19,727 bases of DNA from Loki-b32 sp964493385 (lineage in GTDB: Archaea; Asgardarchaeota; Lokiarchaeia; Sigyniarchaeales; SOKP01): positions 1 to 19,727 of the forward strand of contig CAZBNW010000044.1 in the NCBI GenBank assembly GCA_964493385.1, given 5' to 3'. The notes beneath the pieces were generated by a model that was not told the origin of the DNA, did no database searches, and worked only from the letters and a program-made list of their open reading frames with translations. A program made the translations under genes and the position numbers. This document shows positions 9,031 to 17,213 of the stretch, piece by piece. Position 1 is the stretch's first letter. Every line of letters starts with the position of its first letter.

Positions 9031-9621
9031 TTAACCAATTGATAATTTGGTTTTTTGTATTAACACAATCTTGTTCTTTAAAAACTCAATTATTGCTTGA
9101 TTATCCTGGGCTTCAAGGGGATCTCCACAATCAGGGCATCTAAAATTAAGCTCAAAAGCTACATCAAAATTATATTTCATGTTTGAATCTTGACACTTTT
9201 TACATATAAAGAAGTAATTATTTTCCTCAAATTGCAACCTATCTCTTAACTTAGTTTCAATCAAATTCTTTTTTTCAAGAAGAATTTCTTCGAGTAAGTC
9301 AAATTCATGCCACCAATAATAGATGAACCATCCAGTTGATTTATCTCTTATGCGTCGAAATTGAGCTAACTTCTCAGAATATAGTTTATAAAGCGTTTTT
9401 CGAACAGTATTTAATTTTAAGATTTCAGAGTCATCTGGTTCGAAGTTAATATCTTTACCATCAATATTTTCTTTTATATTTTCTGTTATATCTTCATCAG
9501 TAATATCTTTAGATTCAGAACTTAATAATTCCATTCCAACATAGATTGCGATTTCACCGCCAATAATGTATAAAAGAGATCGTAAGAAAGGATCCAATTC
9601 TTTAATATGACTTAGCCTCAT
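9031..9621 (-). CDS. tfe: Transcription factor E (TFIIE-alpha homologue)
   Basis: Assists TBP/TFB-dependent promoter opening and binds the RNA polymerase clamp. The 196-residue protein has the two expected domains. The extended winged helix lies at about 8-105, with the family signature LNTVRKTLYKLYSEKLAQF and then RRIRDKSTGWFIYYWW. The C-terminal zinc ribbon has Cys140, Cys143, Cys162 and Cys165, in the typical frame YNFDVAFELNFRCPDCGDPLE, followed by the acidic DNQAIIEFLKNKI. Between the early helices and the recognition helix there is an acidic stretch (36-66, many Asp and Glu) that seems longer than in most archaeal TFEs; this is my estimate, not an alignment. Length otherwise fits (170-200). 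ATG start. It lies 91 bases after an unrecognised gene and before the molybdoenzyme, all on minus. I see no sign that the three are functionally linked. Confidence 0.9.
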   Translation of the reverse strand: MRLSHIKELDPFLRSLLYIIGGEIAIYVGMELLSSESKDITDEDITENIKENIDGKDINFEPDDSEILKLNTVRKTLYKLYSEKLAQFRRIRDKSTGWFIYYWWHEFDLLEEILLEKKNLIETKLRDRLQFEENNYFFICKKCQDSNMKYNFDVAFELNFRCPDCGDPLEAQDNQAIIEFLKNKIVLIQKTKLSIG

Positions 9622-9712
9622 TCACTATGTGATTTTAACTTGATAATATATTATCTTTTATACAAATTAAATTTTTTTGAAAATTTGCGTAAAAAAAATT
9701 TAATTCTAATCC

Positions 9713-10492
9713 TTAAACAACAATAGAATATTGTTTTTCTATAATTTCGCCATCTACATCAATAGTTCGAAATATCTTACCTTTTCTTATCGCCATAATT
9801 CTTAATAATCTTGAATTTGTGATATTTTTAGGAATTTCAATGTTGGTTATTTTATAAGTATTAAAAATAGTAATCATTTTCCATTTTTTAGGGAGTTCTG
9901 CTTCAAAATCAGATAACGCAGCTTCTAAAACATTTTTCAGGTTTTTTTCTGTATTACTAATATATCCCTTACAAAATTGAATCCTCTTATTTACATCTTC
10001 TTTATCAATTTTCTTTGGGGGTTGAGGAATTTTCTTTTTGGTTGTTACCTTACAATTTGGATTTAAGTTAAATGATAATAAAAAATAACCATTTTCACGA
10101 AACGCTTCAATACTCTCTAATAATTTGTCTTTATTCGTATTGTTAATAATCTCCGCTGTATAATTTTTTGTTTGACCTGTCGACTGTTTCAGTTCCCAAT
10201 TAAATCCCAATCCTGTTATTATTTCACTAATATCCGCCCCAGCTATTAATTTCCCTTTAATTTCAAAATTTTCTTCAGGATTCGAAATTCCGGCTGAAAC
10301 AATCTCAAGAATTAAATCTTCATATTCATGACTCCCCTTAAGGGTCAATTTCGCTTTTGTTTGAGATATTCTCATTACTGGACCGATAAAATCACCTCTA
10401 GAATATCTGTAGAAATGCCGATGGACACTTTTATAGTTTTTTGCTGGATCATCCAAAATTGGTGATTTAATAATTTTTTTGAGAAAATGCAT
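9713..10492 (-). CDS. Conserved-looking hypothetical protein, soluble, 259 residues
   Basis: Not recognised. The protein is soluble and lysine-rich, without membrane segments or cysteine clusters. The N-terminal part contains an aromatic and basic motif, RHFYRYSRGDFIGPV (25-39), followed by KAKLTLKGSHEYEDLI (47-62), which has the regular beta-strand alternation of a conserved domain. A proline/lysine hinge at about 153-162 (KKKIPQPPKK) separates it from a second part with a long helix (about 165-200) and a beta-rich C-terminus. The ATG at 10490-10492 is a natural start. It stands upstream of tfe on the same strand, 91 bases away, and is divergent from a small membrane protein. No function is proposed; a clean frame and domain-like pattern make it a real gene. 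Confidence 0.75.
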   Translation of the reverse strand: MHFLKKIIKSPILDDPAKNYKSVHRHFYRYSRGDFIGPVMRISQTKAKLTLKGSHEYEDLILEIVSAGISNPEENFEIKGKLIAGADISEIITGLGFNWELKQSTGQTKNYTAEIINNTNKDKLLESIEAFRENGYFLLSFNLNPNCKVTTKKKIPQPPKKIDKEDVNKRIQFCKGYISNTEKNLKNVLEAALSDFEAELPKKWKMITIFNTYKITNIEIPKNITNSRLLRIMAIRKGKIFRTIDVDGEIIEKQYSIVV

Positions 10493-10618
10493 CTTTTAAA
10501 TCGATATAATTTTCATTTAATATAATTCTAGTTCTATTTATTAAATATCAAAAGATTATAATTATAAATTTTATTCATTAATAAAATTAAAAAAAAATAA
10601 AATATATCTAAAAATACA

Positions 10619-10628
10619 GATTATAAAA
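10619..10628 (+). promoter_or_regulatory. Possible TATA box of the 66-residue membrane protein gene
   Basis: GATTATAAAA-like sequence is centred about 23 bases before the ATG at 10647. This spacing predicts a leaderless transcript, and indeed no ribosome binding site is visible. Confidence 0.35.
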
Positions 10629-10646
10629 AAATTATAGTTATTAGAT

Positions 10647-10847
10647 ATGGCTGGTATTCCTTCTTTATCTTTATGGGTTTTTGCATGGGTTTTTCTTATC
10701 ATTGGATTAGTATCATTAACAATTTTAATAATATATTCTAAATATGGAAGAGAAGTATCCGTTCGACTCTCAATAATCAGTATTGTAATTGCATCTATAT
10801 TTTTAGGATTCGCCTTACATTTTTTTTTCCTAACGTGGGGAATTTAA
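10647..10847 (+). CDS. Small membrane protein with two predicted helices
   Basis: A 66-residue protein, almost wholly hydrophobic, with membrane segments at about 8-30 and 40-62 joined by a short charged loop, SKYGREVSVR. The basic loop suggests an out-in-out hairpin. It matches no family that I recognise. A TATA-like box at the right distance for leaderless transcription supports it being a real gene. A second membrane protein gene follows in the same direction 183 bases later, so the two may work together, but they do not overlap. Confidence 0.6.
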   Translation: MAGIPSLSLWVFAWVFLIIGLVSLTILIIYSKYGREVSVRLSIISIVIASIFLGFALHFFFLTWGI

Positions 10848-11030
10848 TCTAAAAAATTAAATGGGTAATTTTATAAGATCAATTTTTCTATAAATTGAAG
10901 CGTTTACTAACTTAATTCTTGATTTTTACGCTTTATAATTTGTTTTGTCAATATTTAAAAAAGAAGAAAAGTTTTCATCTAATAATCAAAATTTCTTCAA
11001 TCTATTTAGACATAAAATAAGGAATATAAA

Positions 11031-11450
11031 ATGTTATTTCAAATACCAGAAGCTCTACTCTTTGTATTGTGGCTCATCTTAGCAACGGTTATCGTGGCTT
11101 TAATTATCTTCATTACTGTTTTGCTTATTGTATCAAAAACTAAAGCCTCAGATAAAAAATTTCTGATTGTTCTCTTAGCATTCATTTGTGTTTTGATTAT
11201 ACCGATCGTTCTAACAGCGATAGATCAAGCACTAGGGGCAATTGGAGATGCTATAGCTTTAAGTGGAACAAATCATTTACCTCGATTAACCCCAATTATC
11301 GGATTTCTCATAATTTTTGTTCTAACTAAGTATTTGTTAGACGTAGCTTGGGATAATTCCGTTTGGATCTCTTTACTAACATTATTTTTCCTGTTTCTCT
11401 TATATACATTAATACCAGGGCTTTATGACTTTCTTCAATTTGGATTATAA
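11031..11450 (+). CDS. Membrane protein with four predicted helices, unknown function
   Basis: A 139-residue integral membrane protein. Hydrophobic segments lie at about 8-34, 43-63, 86-106 and 110-130. A short basic loop (KTKASDKK, 36-43) divides the first two, and a polar stretch with Asp65 and Asp73 lies between the second and third. No catalytic or transport motif stands out. The ATG at 11031 follows AAGGA about 8 bases upstream, a reasonable ribosome binding site. It converges on rpoB, and a run of ten T follows the stop. Function is unknown; being a real gene is likely. Confidence 0.72.
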   Translation: MLFQIPEALLFVLWLILATVIVALIIFITVLLIVSKTKASDKKFLIVLLAFICVLIIPIVLTAIDQALGAIGDAIALSGTNHLPRLTPIIGFLIIFVLTKYLLDVAWDNSVWISLLTLFFLFLLYTLIPGLYDFLQFGL

Positions 11451-11477
11451 TAATCCAACCCAATAATCAATATTTCA

Positions 11478-11487
11478 TTTTTTTTTT
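11478..11487 (+). terminator. Poly-T terminator after the four-helix membrane protein gene
   Basis: Ten consecutive T on the plus strand lie 28 bases after the stop at 11450. Archaeal polymerases end transcription at such T-runs without a hairpin, and this one separates two convergent genes. Confidence 0.5.
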
Positions 11488-11528
11488 ATAAACAAACAGA
11501 ATAATTCTTCAAATTGAATTTCTTTAAT

Positions 11529-11540
11529 AAAAAAAGAAAA
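11529..11540 (-). terminator. Poly-T terminator directly after rpoB
   Basis: On the minus strand the bases right after the rpoB stop codon read TTTTCTTTTTTT. As a T-rich archaeal terminator it would end the cbf5-to-rpoB transcript. It also agrees with no rpoA gene following rpoB here. Confidence 0.5.
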
Positions 11541-11541
11541 A

Positions 11542-14500
11542 TTAAATCTTCTCTTTTAGCTTAAGTCGAGGTGCTAACCCAAGAGACATCATTTCCTGAA
11601 GCAATAATTTAAAAGCATACGAACAAACTACTTTTGAAATAATAACTCCTTCTCCACATACTGGGCAATATCGCTTATCTCTATTTCGGTCATACACAGC
11701 TAAAAGCCCACATTTTTCACAAACTAGTATTACTGTTCGATCAGATTCATCTAAAAGACGTTCTTTTAATAGTAATGCTGAGCCGTGTCCAACTAAACAA
11801 TCCCTCTCCATTTCTCCGAACCTCAGTCCTCCTTCACGAGCACGACCTTCTGTAGGTTGTCTCGTCAAAATTTGAACAGGACCCCTTGCTCTTGCATGAA
11901 GTTTATCTGCAACTAAGTGATATAATTTTTGGTAATAAATTGGAGCGCAATAAATTCCTGCTTCATATTTCTCTCCTGTAATTCCATTATACATTACTTC
12001 TCTTCCATTAAATTCAAATCCAGCATCTACTAATTGGTCCTGAAGTTTTGTAATATCAGTCCACTCAAACGCAGTCGCATCTCCTAATTTTCCTGTTGTA
12101 CATGCAATCTTTCCACTGATACCTTCAAAAAGTTGTCCTAAAGTCATTCTTGAGGGCATTGCATGGGGATTTACAATGATATCTGGAATTACTCCAGAGG
12201 CACTATAAGGCATGTCTACTTGATCAACAACTAGTCCTAATACTCCCTTTTGACCATGCCGAGATGAGAATTTATCTCCTAATTCTGGAATTCTTAAATC
12301 TCTAACTTTTATCTTAACTAATTTATTCCCATCAACGGTTTCTGAAATAATAACTGTATCAACTATTCCTTGTTCATTATGACGCATATTTTTTGAAGTT
12401 TCACGCCTATTTGGCTGCATTAGCTCAAATTCTTCGTATGATTTTATAAATCTAGGTGGAGACGTTCTCCCAATAAGGACATCTCCTCCATTAACTTGTG
12501 TCTCTGGTTCTATTATCCCATCTACTTCCGATAATAATCTATATGATTCGGCAGATTTGAATCCTCTCACACCCCTTTCTGGAATCTCAAATTTATCAAC
12601 CTCTCCTCCAGGATATTTTCTTTCTTCGGCATCATATGTTCTGAAAAAATGACTACGTGCAAGACCTCTCTCGATTGATGCTTTATTGATGATAATTGCA
12701 TCTTCTATATTGAATCCTTCGAAACTCATCATTGCAATAATAAAATTTTGACCTGCTGGCCTTTTATTTATTCCTATGATCTCCATTGGACTAGTTTTTA
12801 CTAGCGGTTGTTGAGGATAATGTAATGTATGTCCTCTCGTGTCCAATCTCAAATGCATGTTTGCCGCAAATAAACCTAACGCTTGCTTTACCATGCCCGC
12901 CTCATATGTATTTCTAGGGGATTGGTTATGTTCTGGAAAAGGAATAATAGAAGCACAAATCCCTAGAATTGCTGCCGGGGATATCTCTAAATGAGTATGT
13001 TCTGGCGTTATATCCTCTTCAAACATCGCCATATAGGCGTTTTCTTCTTCTTCAGCATCTAAATATTCAATGACACCCTTTTGAACCAAGTCCGACCAAA
13101 TATATTTTTTTTGTCTTAGCTTTTCAATATCTTCTTTTGAAACAAGTAAGCTCTTATTCCTCAAAACGAATAAAGGTCTAGTTGCTCTTCCAGCATCACA
13201 ATTTATTTGAATTTCTTTAGAATCATGATAATACCCAATGTTTACATGTTGCCCTATCTCGCCTTTCCTTCGTTTTTCTCGCAGTTGGCGGATAAATGGA
13301 TTATGTTGTTGATGAATCCCAACTAATTTACCGTTTAAAAAGACTTTTACCTTATCTCCTTTTACATTTTTAACTTCATTTATAGGAATAACTCCCAAAT
13401 CGATTAAAATATTTTCTATAATTCTCTCATCTGCCCCTACAGAAATTATTGATGCTAATCCAAGATTCTTAACTAAACCACAATTGGGTCCTTCAGGAGT
13501 TTCTGCTGGACAAATTTTCCCCCATTGAGTAGGATGTAAATCTCTAGCTTCAAAATGTGGTTGACTACGACTTAGTGGGGATATGACTCTTCTCAAATGG
13601 CTTAATGTGCCGACATGATTAGTTCTGTTTAAAAGTTGGCTCACACCTGCTTTACCACCGACCCAATTACCAGTAGCTAATGCGTGTCTAATTCTCTCCG
13701 TAATAACATCTGCTCTTACAGCAGTTTTTATATTTGGTGCTCTTCCTCGAACAGCAGTTCTTTCCAGTTGATATTTAATATCCTTGACGAGATTTAAAAA
13801 TGCTACTCTAAATAAAGAAGTAAATAGTTCCCCAGCTAGTTTTAACCTTTTATTTGCATAATGATCCTTATCATCTGGCTCTCTTAATCCTAAGGCAAGT
13901 TCCATTACTTTTTGTGCCATTTGGCCCAAATAATAAGCCTTCTTGATTCTATCTTCTTCATCATTCCCTATATGGGGCAAAAGATATCTATCCAAAACTT
14001 GAAGGGCTCTTCTAATACGATAATCTTTAGTTTGTCCGATTGCCACTCTTTTTCCTATATAATCAAGCGCATTGTGTTGAGATTTTTCTGGATCCTTTAA
14101 TACTTGAATCTCAGAAGCAACATCGATAACAGGAATTAATTCCTTTTGTATTTCGTCATTCTCAGATATCGCTTCAAATATCTCTCTATCTGAATGTAGT
14201 CCTAAAGAGCGCATTAATATTGCTAATGGTATCTTTCCTGGAACTGATGGAAATGATACTCTTAGATTTCCATCTTTTTTTCGCTCGATAGTTACAGGGG
14301 CTCTAAAACCACTTCTTGTTGAAAAAACTTTCGCTTGATGAGTAGCACTAGAACTTCTACTAGCTTCTTCAGCAAGTATTCTATTTGGAGCAAGATCCTC
14401 TTGGGTAACAAGAACTCTCTCTGTTCCATTTATTATAAAATAACCTCCAGGATCTAAGGGGTCTTCTCCTCTATTAATAAGCTCCTGTTCTGAGAGACTT

Positions 14501-14913
14501 TCTAAAGGGCATCGACAACTCTTAAGCATTATAGGAATCTTTCCAATATATATATCTAAAGTCTCTTCAGCTTCTTCTCTCTGTGTTCGCTCATCAATAG
14601 TTATCGGAGTCATTTCTAAAGTAATATCTGCTGCGTAACTTAATTCTCTAATTCTTGCTTCAATAGGAGTAATTTCCATTGTAGCACCATCAGCTTCTCT
14701 TACTTTAGGAGCTCCAACTTTAATTTTTCCAAATTTTATCTTGAAACCTGGAATATCGGGGATCACTTCACCAGATTCATCAACAATCGTCTGCATCTCA
14801 TATTCAATGAAGTTATTATATGAATCTAAATGCTGACGAACTAAACCTTTTTCATCAAATAAACTTTTTAAAGTAATCCATTTATCTTCATTTGATAATT
14901 TTTCAGAACTCAA
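11542..14913 (-). CDS. rpoB: DNA-directed RNA polymerase subunit B (one-piece Rpo2)
   Basis: Second-largest subunit; it forms one side of the active-site cleft. At 1123 residues it is the unsplit form, with B'' and B' parts joined. The lobe and protrusion fill roughly the first 400 residues. Conserved blocks include ICPAETPEGPNCGLVKN (467-483), SFEGFNIEDAIIINK (730-744), the active-site segment GDKFSSRHGQKG (879-890), DIIVNPHAMPSRMTLGQ (911-927), then near the C-terminus RQPTEGRAREGG and RFGEMERDCL. A C-terminal zinc ribbon has Cys1065, Cys1068, Cys1083 and Cys1086. The start is TTG at 14911-14913. It is forced, because an in-frame stop lies just upstream and the ATG at 14918-14920 is out of frame. 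rpoH ends 46 bases upstream on the same strand. rpoA1 and rpoA2, which usually follow, are absent: a T-run and a convergent gene come next. Confidence 0.97.
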   Translation of the reverse strand: MSSEKLSNEDKWITLKSLFDEKGLVRQHLDSYNNFIEYEMQTIVDESGEVIPDIPGFKIKFGKIKVGAPKVREADGATMEITPIEARIRELSYAADITLEMTPITIDERTQREEAEETLDIYIGKIPIMLKSCRCPLESLSEQELINRGEDPLDPGGYFIINGTERVLVTQEDLAPNRILAEEASRSSSATHQAKVFSTRSGFRAPVTIERKKDGNLRVSFPSVPGKIPLAILMRSLGLHSDREIFEAISENDEIQKELIPVIDVASEIQVLKDPEKSQHNALDYIGKRVAIGQTKDYRIRRALQVLDRYLLPHIGNDEEDRIKKAYYLGQMAQKVMELALGLREPDDKDHYANKRLKLAGELFTSLFRVAFLNLVKDIKYQLERTAVRGRAPNIKTAVRADVITERIRHALATGNWVGGKAGVSQLLNRTNHVGTLSHLRRVISPLSRSQPHFEARDLHPTQWGKICPAETPEGPNCGLVKNLGLASIISVGADERIIENILIDLGVIPINEVKNVKGDKVKVFLNGKLVGIHQQHNPFIRQLREKRRKGEIGQHVNIGYYHDSKEIQINCDAGRATRPLFVLRNKSLLVSKEDIEKLRQKKYIWSDLVQKGVIEYLDAEEEENAYMAMFEEDITPEHTHLEISPAAILGICASIIPFPEHNQSPRNTYEAGMVKQALGLFAANMHLRLDTRGHTLHYPQQPLVKTSPMEIIGINKRPAGQNFIIAMMSFEGFNIEDAIIINKASIERGLARSHFFRTYDAEERKYPGGEVDKFEIPERGVRGFKSAESYRLLSEVDGIIEPETQVNGGDVLIGRTSPPRFIKSYEEFELMQPNRRETSKNMRHNEQGIVDTVIISETVDGNKLVKIKVRDLRIPELGDKFSSRHGQKGVLGLVVDQVDMPYSASGVIPDIIVNPHAMPSRMTLGQLFEGISGKIACTTGKLGDATAFEWTDITKLQDQLVDAGFEFNGREVMYNGITGEKYEAGIYCAPIYYQKLYHLVADKLHARARGPVQILTRQPTEGRAREGGLRFGEMERDCLVGHGSALLLKERLLDESDRTVILVCEKCGLLAVYDRNRDKRYCPVCGEGVIISKVVCSYAFKLLLQEMMSLGLAPRLKLKEKI

Positions 14914-14959
14914 AATTCATTAAACCATATTATCTTTTATTTTTCATAAAAAAACACTA

Positions 14960-15217
14960 TTAAACTTTTTCCTTTTTTACATAACGATAATAATCTACAA
15001 ACTTTACCGTTGTATTGGAATTTCGAACTATTTTTACAATATCTCCCTCTTTTGCACCGATTGCAATCGCAACTGGATCCTTTTCAAACATCTGGGGTAA
15101 ATCATTTACATCAATCCGATATTTTTCTAAAAGATTTTGCGATTCTTCTTTAGTTAAAAGAATATGTTTAGGGACGAATTTATGTAGTAAAACGTCTATT
15201 CGTTTCTTCTTAGTCAA
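14960..15217 (-). CDS. rpoH: DNA-directed RNA polymerase subunit H (Rpo5)
   Basis: Archaeal counterpart of the C-terminal assembly domain of eukaryotic Rpb5; it sits at the jaw of the polymerase. The family pattern is plain: HKFVPKHILLTKEESQNLLE, YRIDVNDLPQMFEKDPVAIA, then AKEGDIVKIVRNS and a final YYRYVKK. I place the start at TTG 15215-15217, preceded seven bases away by AGAGAGGA (15225-15232), an excellent ribosome binding site. This gives 85 residues, the usual RpoH size. The frame continues upstream to an ATG at 15283 (107 residues), but the extra segment is hydrophobic and unlike RpoH. It lies directly before rpoB, the standard archaeal order, and behind an RsmC-like methyltransferase. 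Confidence 0.93.
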   Translation of the reverse strand: MTKKKRIDVLLHKFVPKHILLTKEESQNLLEKYRIDVNDLPQMFEKDPVAIAIGAKEGDIVKIVRNSNTTVKFVDYYRYVKKEKV

Positions 15218-15224
15218 GGAAAAA

Positions 15225-15232
15225 TCCTCTCT
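15225..15232 (-). promoter_or_regulatory. Ribosome binding site deciding the rpoH start
   Basis: AGAGAGGA lies seven bases before TTG 15217 and inside the longer open frame. Its position argues for the short, 85-residue RpoH rather than the 107-residue version. Confidence 0.65.
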
Positions 15233-15331
15233 TTTTACAAAATATAAATAAAGAAATGATGCTATTCTAAAAAATTTTTCCATTTTTTCAACATTTTTCT
15301 CATAAAAAACGGGGATTTTATTGAATTATGA

Positions 15332-15973
15332 TTAATGAAAACATCGAAAAACCCAATATCCACTTCTTTTACATAAAATCTCTATATTTTCATCTGGAAA
15401 TGTATCCTTAAAAAATTCTAAAATGTAAGATGCTCCCATTTTTTTCTTTATTACAAATTGAAAGGAACCATTTTGTTTTAAATGCGCTGGAATAACAGAT
15501 AACAGTTTTAGAAAATCTTTCCTTCCTTGACGTAAAGGAGGATTCATATAAATTCCATCAAATTTCAAATTTTTACTTTTGATTGGCTCAAAATAATTAC
15601 CAGATAAAGTAATAACATTTTTTTTATTATTTGGAAGATTTAGTTTAATATTTTCTTTAGCACACCAAATTGCTCGTTTATTAATATCTATTAGATATAC
15701 AGAACTTTGAGGCGACTCATAACCTAATACAATTCCTATTGGTCCATAACCACATCCTAAATCAAGTAAAACACTAGATTCTTTAGGAATATACATATGA
15801 TCTATAAAAACCTTAGTACCTAAATCCAACTTATTAAAAGAAAATACTCCTGTGATAGTTTTAAAAATATAGAGATGTCTTCTTATACTTTCTGAGATAG
15901 TATGAATTTTTACATTAACATCAGGAAATTTACTGTAATAATGGTTACTGTTATTTTCCATAATATTATACAA
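15332..15973 (-). CDS. RsmC-like class I SAM-dependent methyltransferase (MTS domain)
   Basis: A 213-residue protein resembling the archaeal MJ0882-type, RsmC-related methyltransferases, which act on guanine bases in structured RNA. SAM-binding motif I is LLDLGCGYGPIGI (69-81), motif II is VYLIDINKRAI (92-102), and the catalytic motif IV is NPPLRQG (144-150), the NPP form used for exocyclic amino groups of bases. The lead-in HYYSKFPDVNVK and the loop TGVFSFNKLDLGTK (41-54) are typical of this subgroup. The exact target (16S rRNA G1207-like or a tRNA) cannot be read from sequence. The start could be the first ATG or the one four codons later. It begins 16 bases after cbf5 ends, so the two very likely share a transcript, which fits a joint role in RNA modification, and rpoH follows. 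Confidence 0.85.
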   Translation of the reverse strand: MYNIMENNSNHYYSKFPDVNVKIHTISESIRRHLYIFKTITGVFSFNKLDLGTKVFIDHMYIPKESSVLLDLGCGYGPIGIVLGYESPQSSVYLIDINKRAIWCAKENIKLNLPNNKKNVITLSGNYFEPIKSKNLKFDGIYMNPPLRQGRKDFLKLLSVIPAHLKQNGSFQFVIKKKMGASYILEFFKDTFPDENIEILCKRSGYWVFRCFH

Positions 15974-15989
15974 ATATAGTTAAAAATCT

Positions 15990-16994
15990 TTATTTCTTCT
16001 CGTCCCAACGGGGATAGGTTCCTCTCTCCATAAAAACCTTATTAGTTTTTACGAGTATTCCCGATTTGGCTTTAAAAATTTGAAATGCATCCTTCAGTGA
16101 TGTGCCAAATCCAATTAACTCTTTTTTTAAAGTCATCAAAGCAACTAACATATTTTTCTCTATTCTTGCATCAATATAACAAACACCTGCAGAAGCTAAA
16201 TCTGCACCATGGCATAATGCATCTACTGCTGTGTCTCTAACGAAAATCTTTGGTAAATGAGACACCATCTTTTCCATTGGGAATATGAATTTTCTCAAAT
16301 AATCATTATTTCCCTCTAATTGATAGATTCTGAAAGCATCTTTCAAATTTTGGAGTGATATTAGATTATCACTTTCTCTAAAATTTCCTACTCGTGTTCT
16401 TCTAAGTTCGAGCATATGTGCCCCAGAACAGAGAGCTTCCCCTAAATCAAAACAATATTTTCTTATATATGTTCCTGCTTCACATCCAACTCGAAATAGC
16501 ACATGATTATTATCAACTTCAATAACCTCACTATAATAAATTTCTCTTACTCTTAATTTTCTTACAACTGATGATTTTAATGGAGGTCTTTGATAAATCT
16601 TTCCAGTAAATAATTTAAATATTTTATCAATCCTTTTTCGTTTTTCTGGAGTGTGTAAATACAAAACACCTATATATTCTTTACCAGCACCCAATAGTGC
16701 TGATAACACCCGTGTGGCTTTTCCAAGAGCACAAGGTAAAACACCGGTCACTTTTGGATCAAGAGTTCCACCATGACCTGCATTTGAAATTCCCAAAATT
16801 TTACGAACCCATGAGACTACTTCATGACTAGTAGGACCACTAGGTTTATCCAAATTTATTACCCCATATTGTAAAAGTGATTCAACACCTCTTTTTTCTG
16901 GGTCAAATCCATATTTAGGGTCAGAATTATCTTGAGATTTCACTAATAATTGCTCAGGTTCATCAGAGGGTAATTTAAATTCTAAATTTTCCAT
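15990..16994 (-). CDS. cbf5: Cbf5 pseudouridine synthase (TruB/dyskerin family)
   Basis: Catalytic subunit of archaeal box H/ACA guide-RNA particles, turning uridine into pseudouridine in rRNA, and also able to modify tRNA position 55. Among its 334 residues the TruB catalytic segment GHGGTLDPKVTGVLP (73-87) holds the nucleophile Asp79. YGVINLDKPSGPTSHEV (43-59), GKIYQRPPLKSSVVR (131-145) and CEAGTYIRKYCFDLG (171-185) are family blocks. A PUA domain closes the protein (about 249-325), ending in GTYPRW. Length and PUA agree with Cbf5 rather than bacterial TruB. Residues 1-35 form a polar N-terminal extension. The ATG at 16992-16994 has a TATA box about 28 bases upstream, suggesting a leaderless or very short-leader message. 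First gene of the cluster with the methyltransferase, rpoH and rpoB. Confidence 0.95.
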   Translation of the reverse strand: MENLEFKLPSDEPEQLLVKSQDNSDPKYGFDPEKRGVESLLQYGVINLDKPSGPTSHEVVSWVRKILGISNAGHGGTLDPKVTGVLPCALGKATRVLSALLGAGKEYIGVLYLHTPEKRKRIDKIFKLFTGKIYQRPPLKSSVVRKLRVREIYYSEVIEVDNNHVLFRVGCEAGTYIRKYCFDLGEALCSGAHMLELRRTRVGNFRESDNLISLQNLKDAFRIYQLEGNNDYLRKFIFPMEKMVSHLPKIFVRDTAVDALCHGADLASAGVCYIDARIEKNMLVALMTLKKELIGFGTSLKDAFQIFKAKSGILVKTNKVFMERGTYPRWDEKK

Positions 16995-17017
16995 ACTAAA
17001 TAATCGTGAAGGGAATA

Positions 17018-17026
17018 CTTATATAA
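17018..17026 (-). promoter_or_regulatory. TATA box of the cbf5-rpoB cluster
   Basis: On the minus strand TTATATAAG is centred about 28 bases before the cbf5 ATG. That spacing matches an archaeal promoter with transcription starting at or just before the start codon, and no ribosome binding site is seen there. Confidence 0.5.
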
Positions 17027-17213
17027 TTATAAAATTAAAGACCACATAAATTTTTCTTAATAGAAGGTACTATAATCAATGAGTGAAATTATTACTATAT
17101 TGGTGAAAAACAGCGGAATATAGAGGAAATAAATAAAAAATGCAAAAAATATGCCATTTTACTTAAGGTAAAAAATTACTGACATAATATATAAAAATTA
17201 TAGAAAAAATTAA

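Noticed and set aside
15015..15251. Plus-strand frame opposite rpoH, and others opposite rpoB, the molybdoenzyme and the GTPase
   Set aside because: They are antisense to well-supported genes and lack any recognisable features.
15218..15283. N-terminal extension of RpoH to an upstream ATG
   Set aside because: The extra 22 residues are hydrophobic and unlike RpoH, and a strong ribosome binding site sits inside them.
16995..17213. A possible small RNA or short gene between cbf5 and tRNA-Lys
   Set aside because: Only a 14-codon frame and no C/D or H/ACA box pattern that I could find; treated as spacer.
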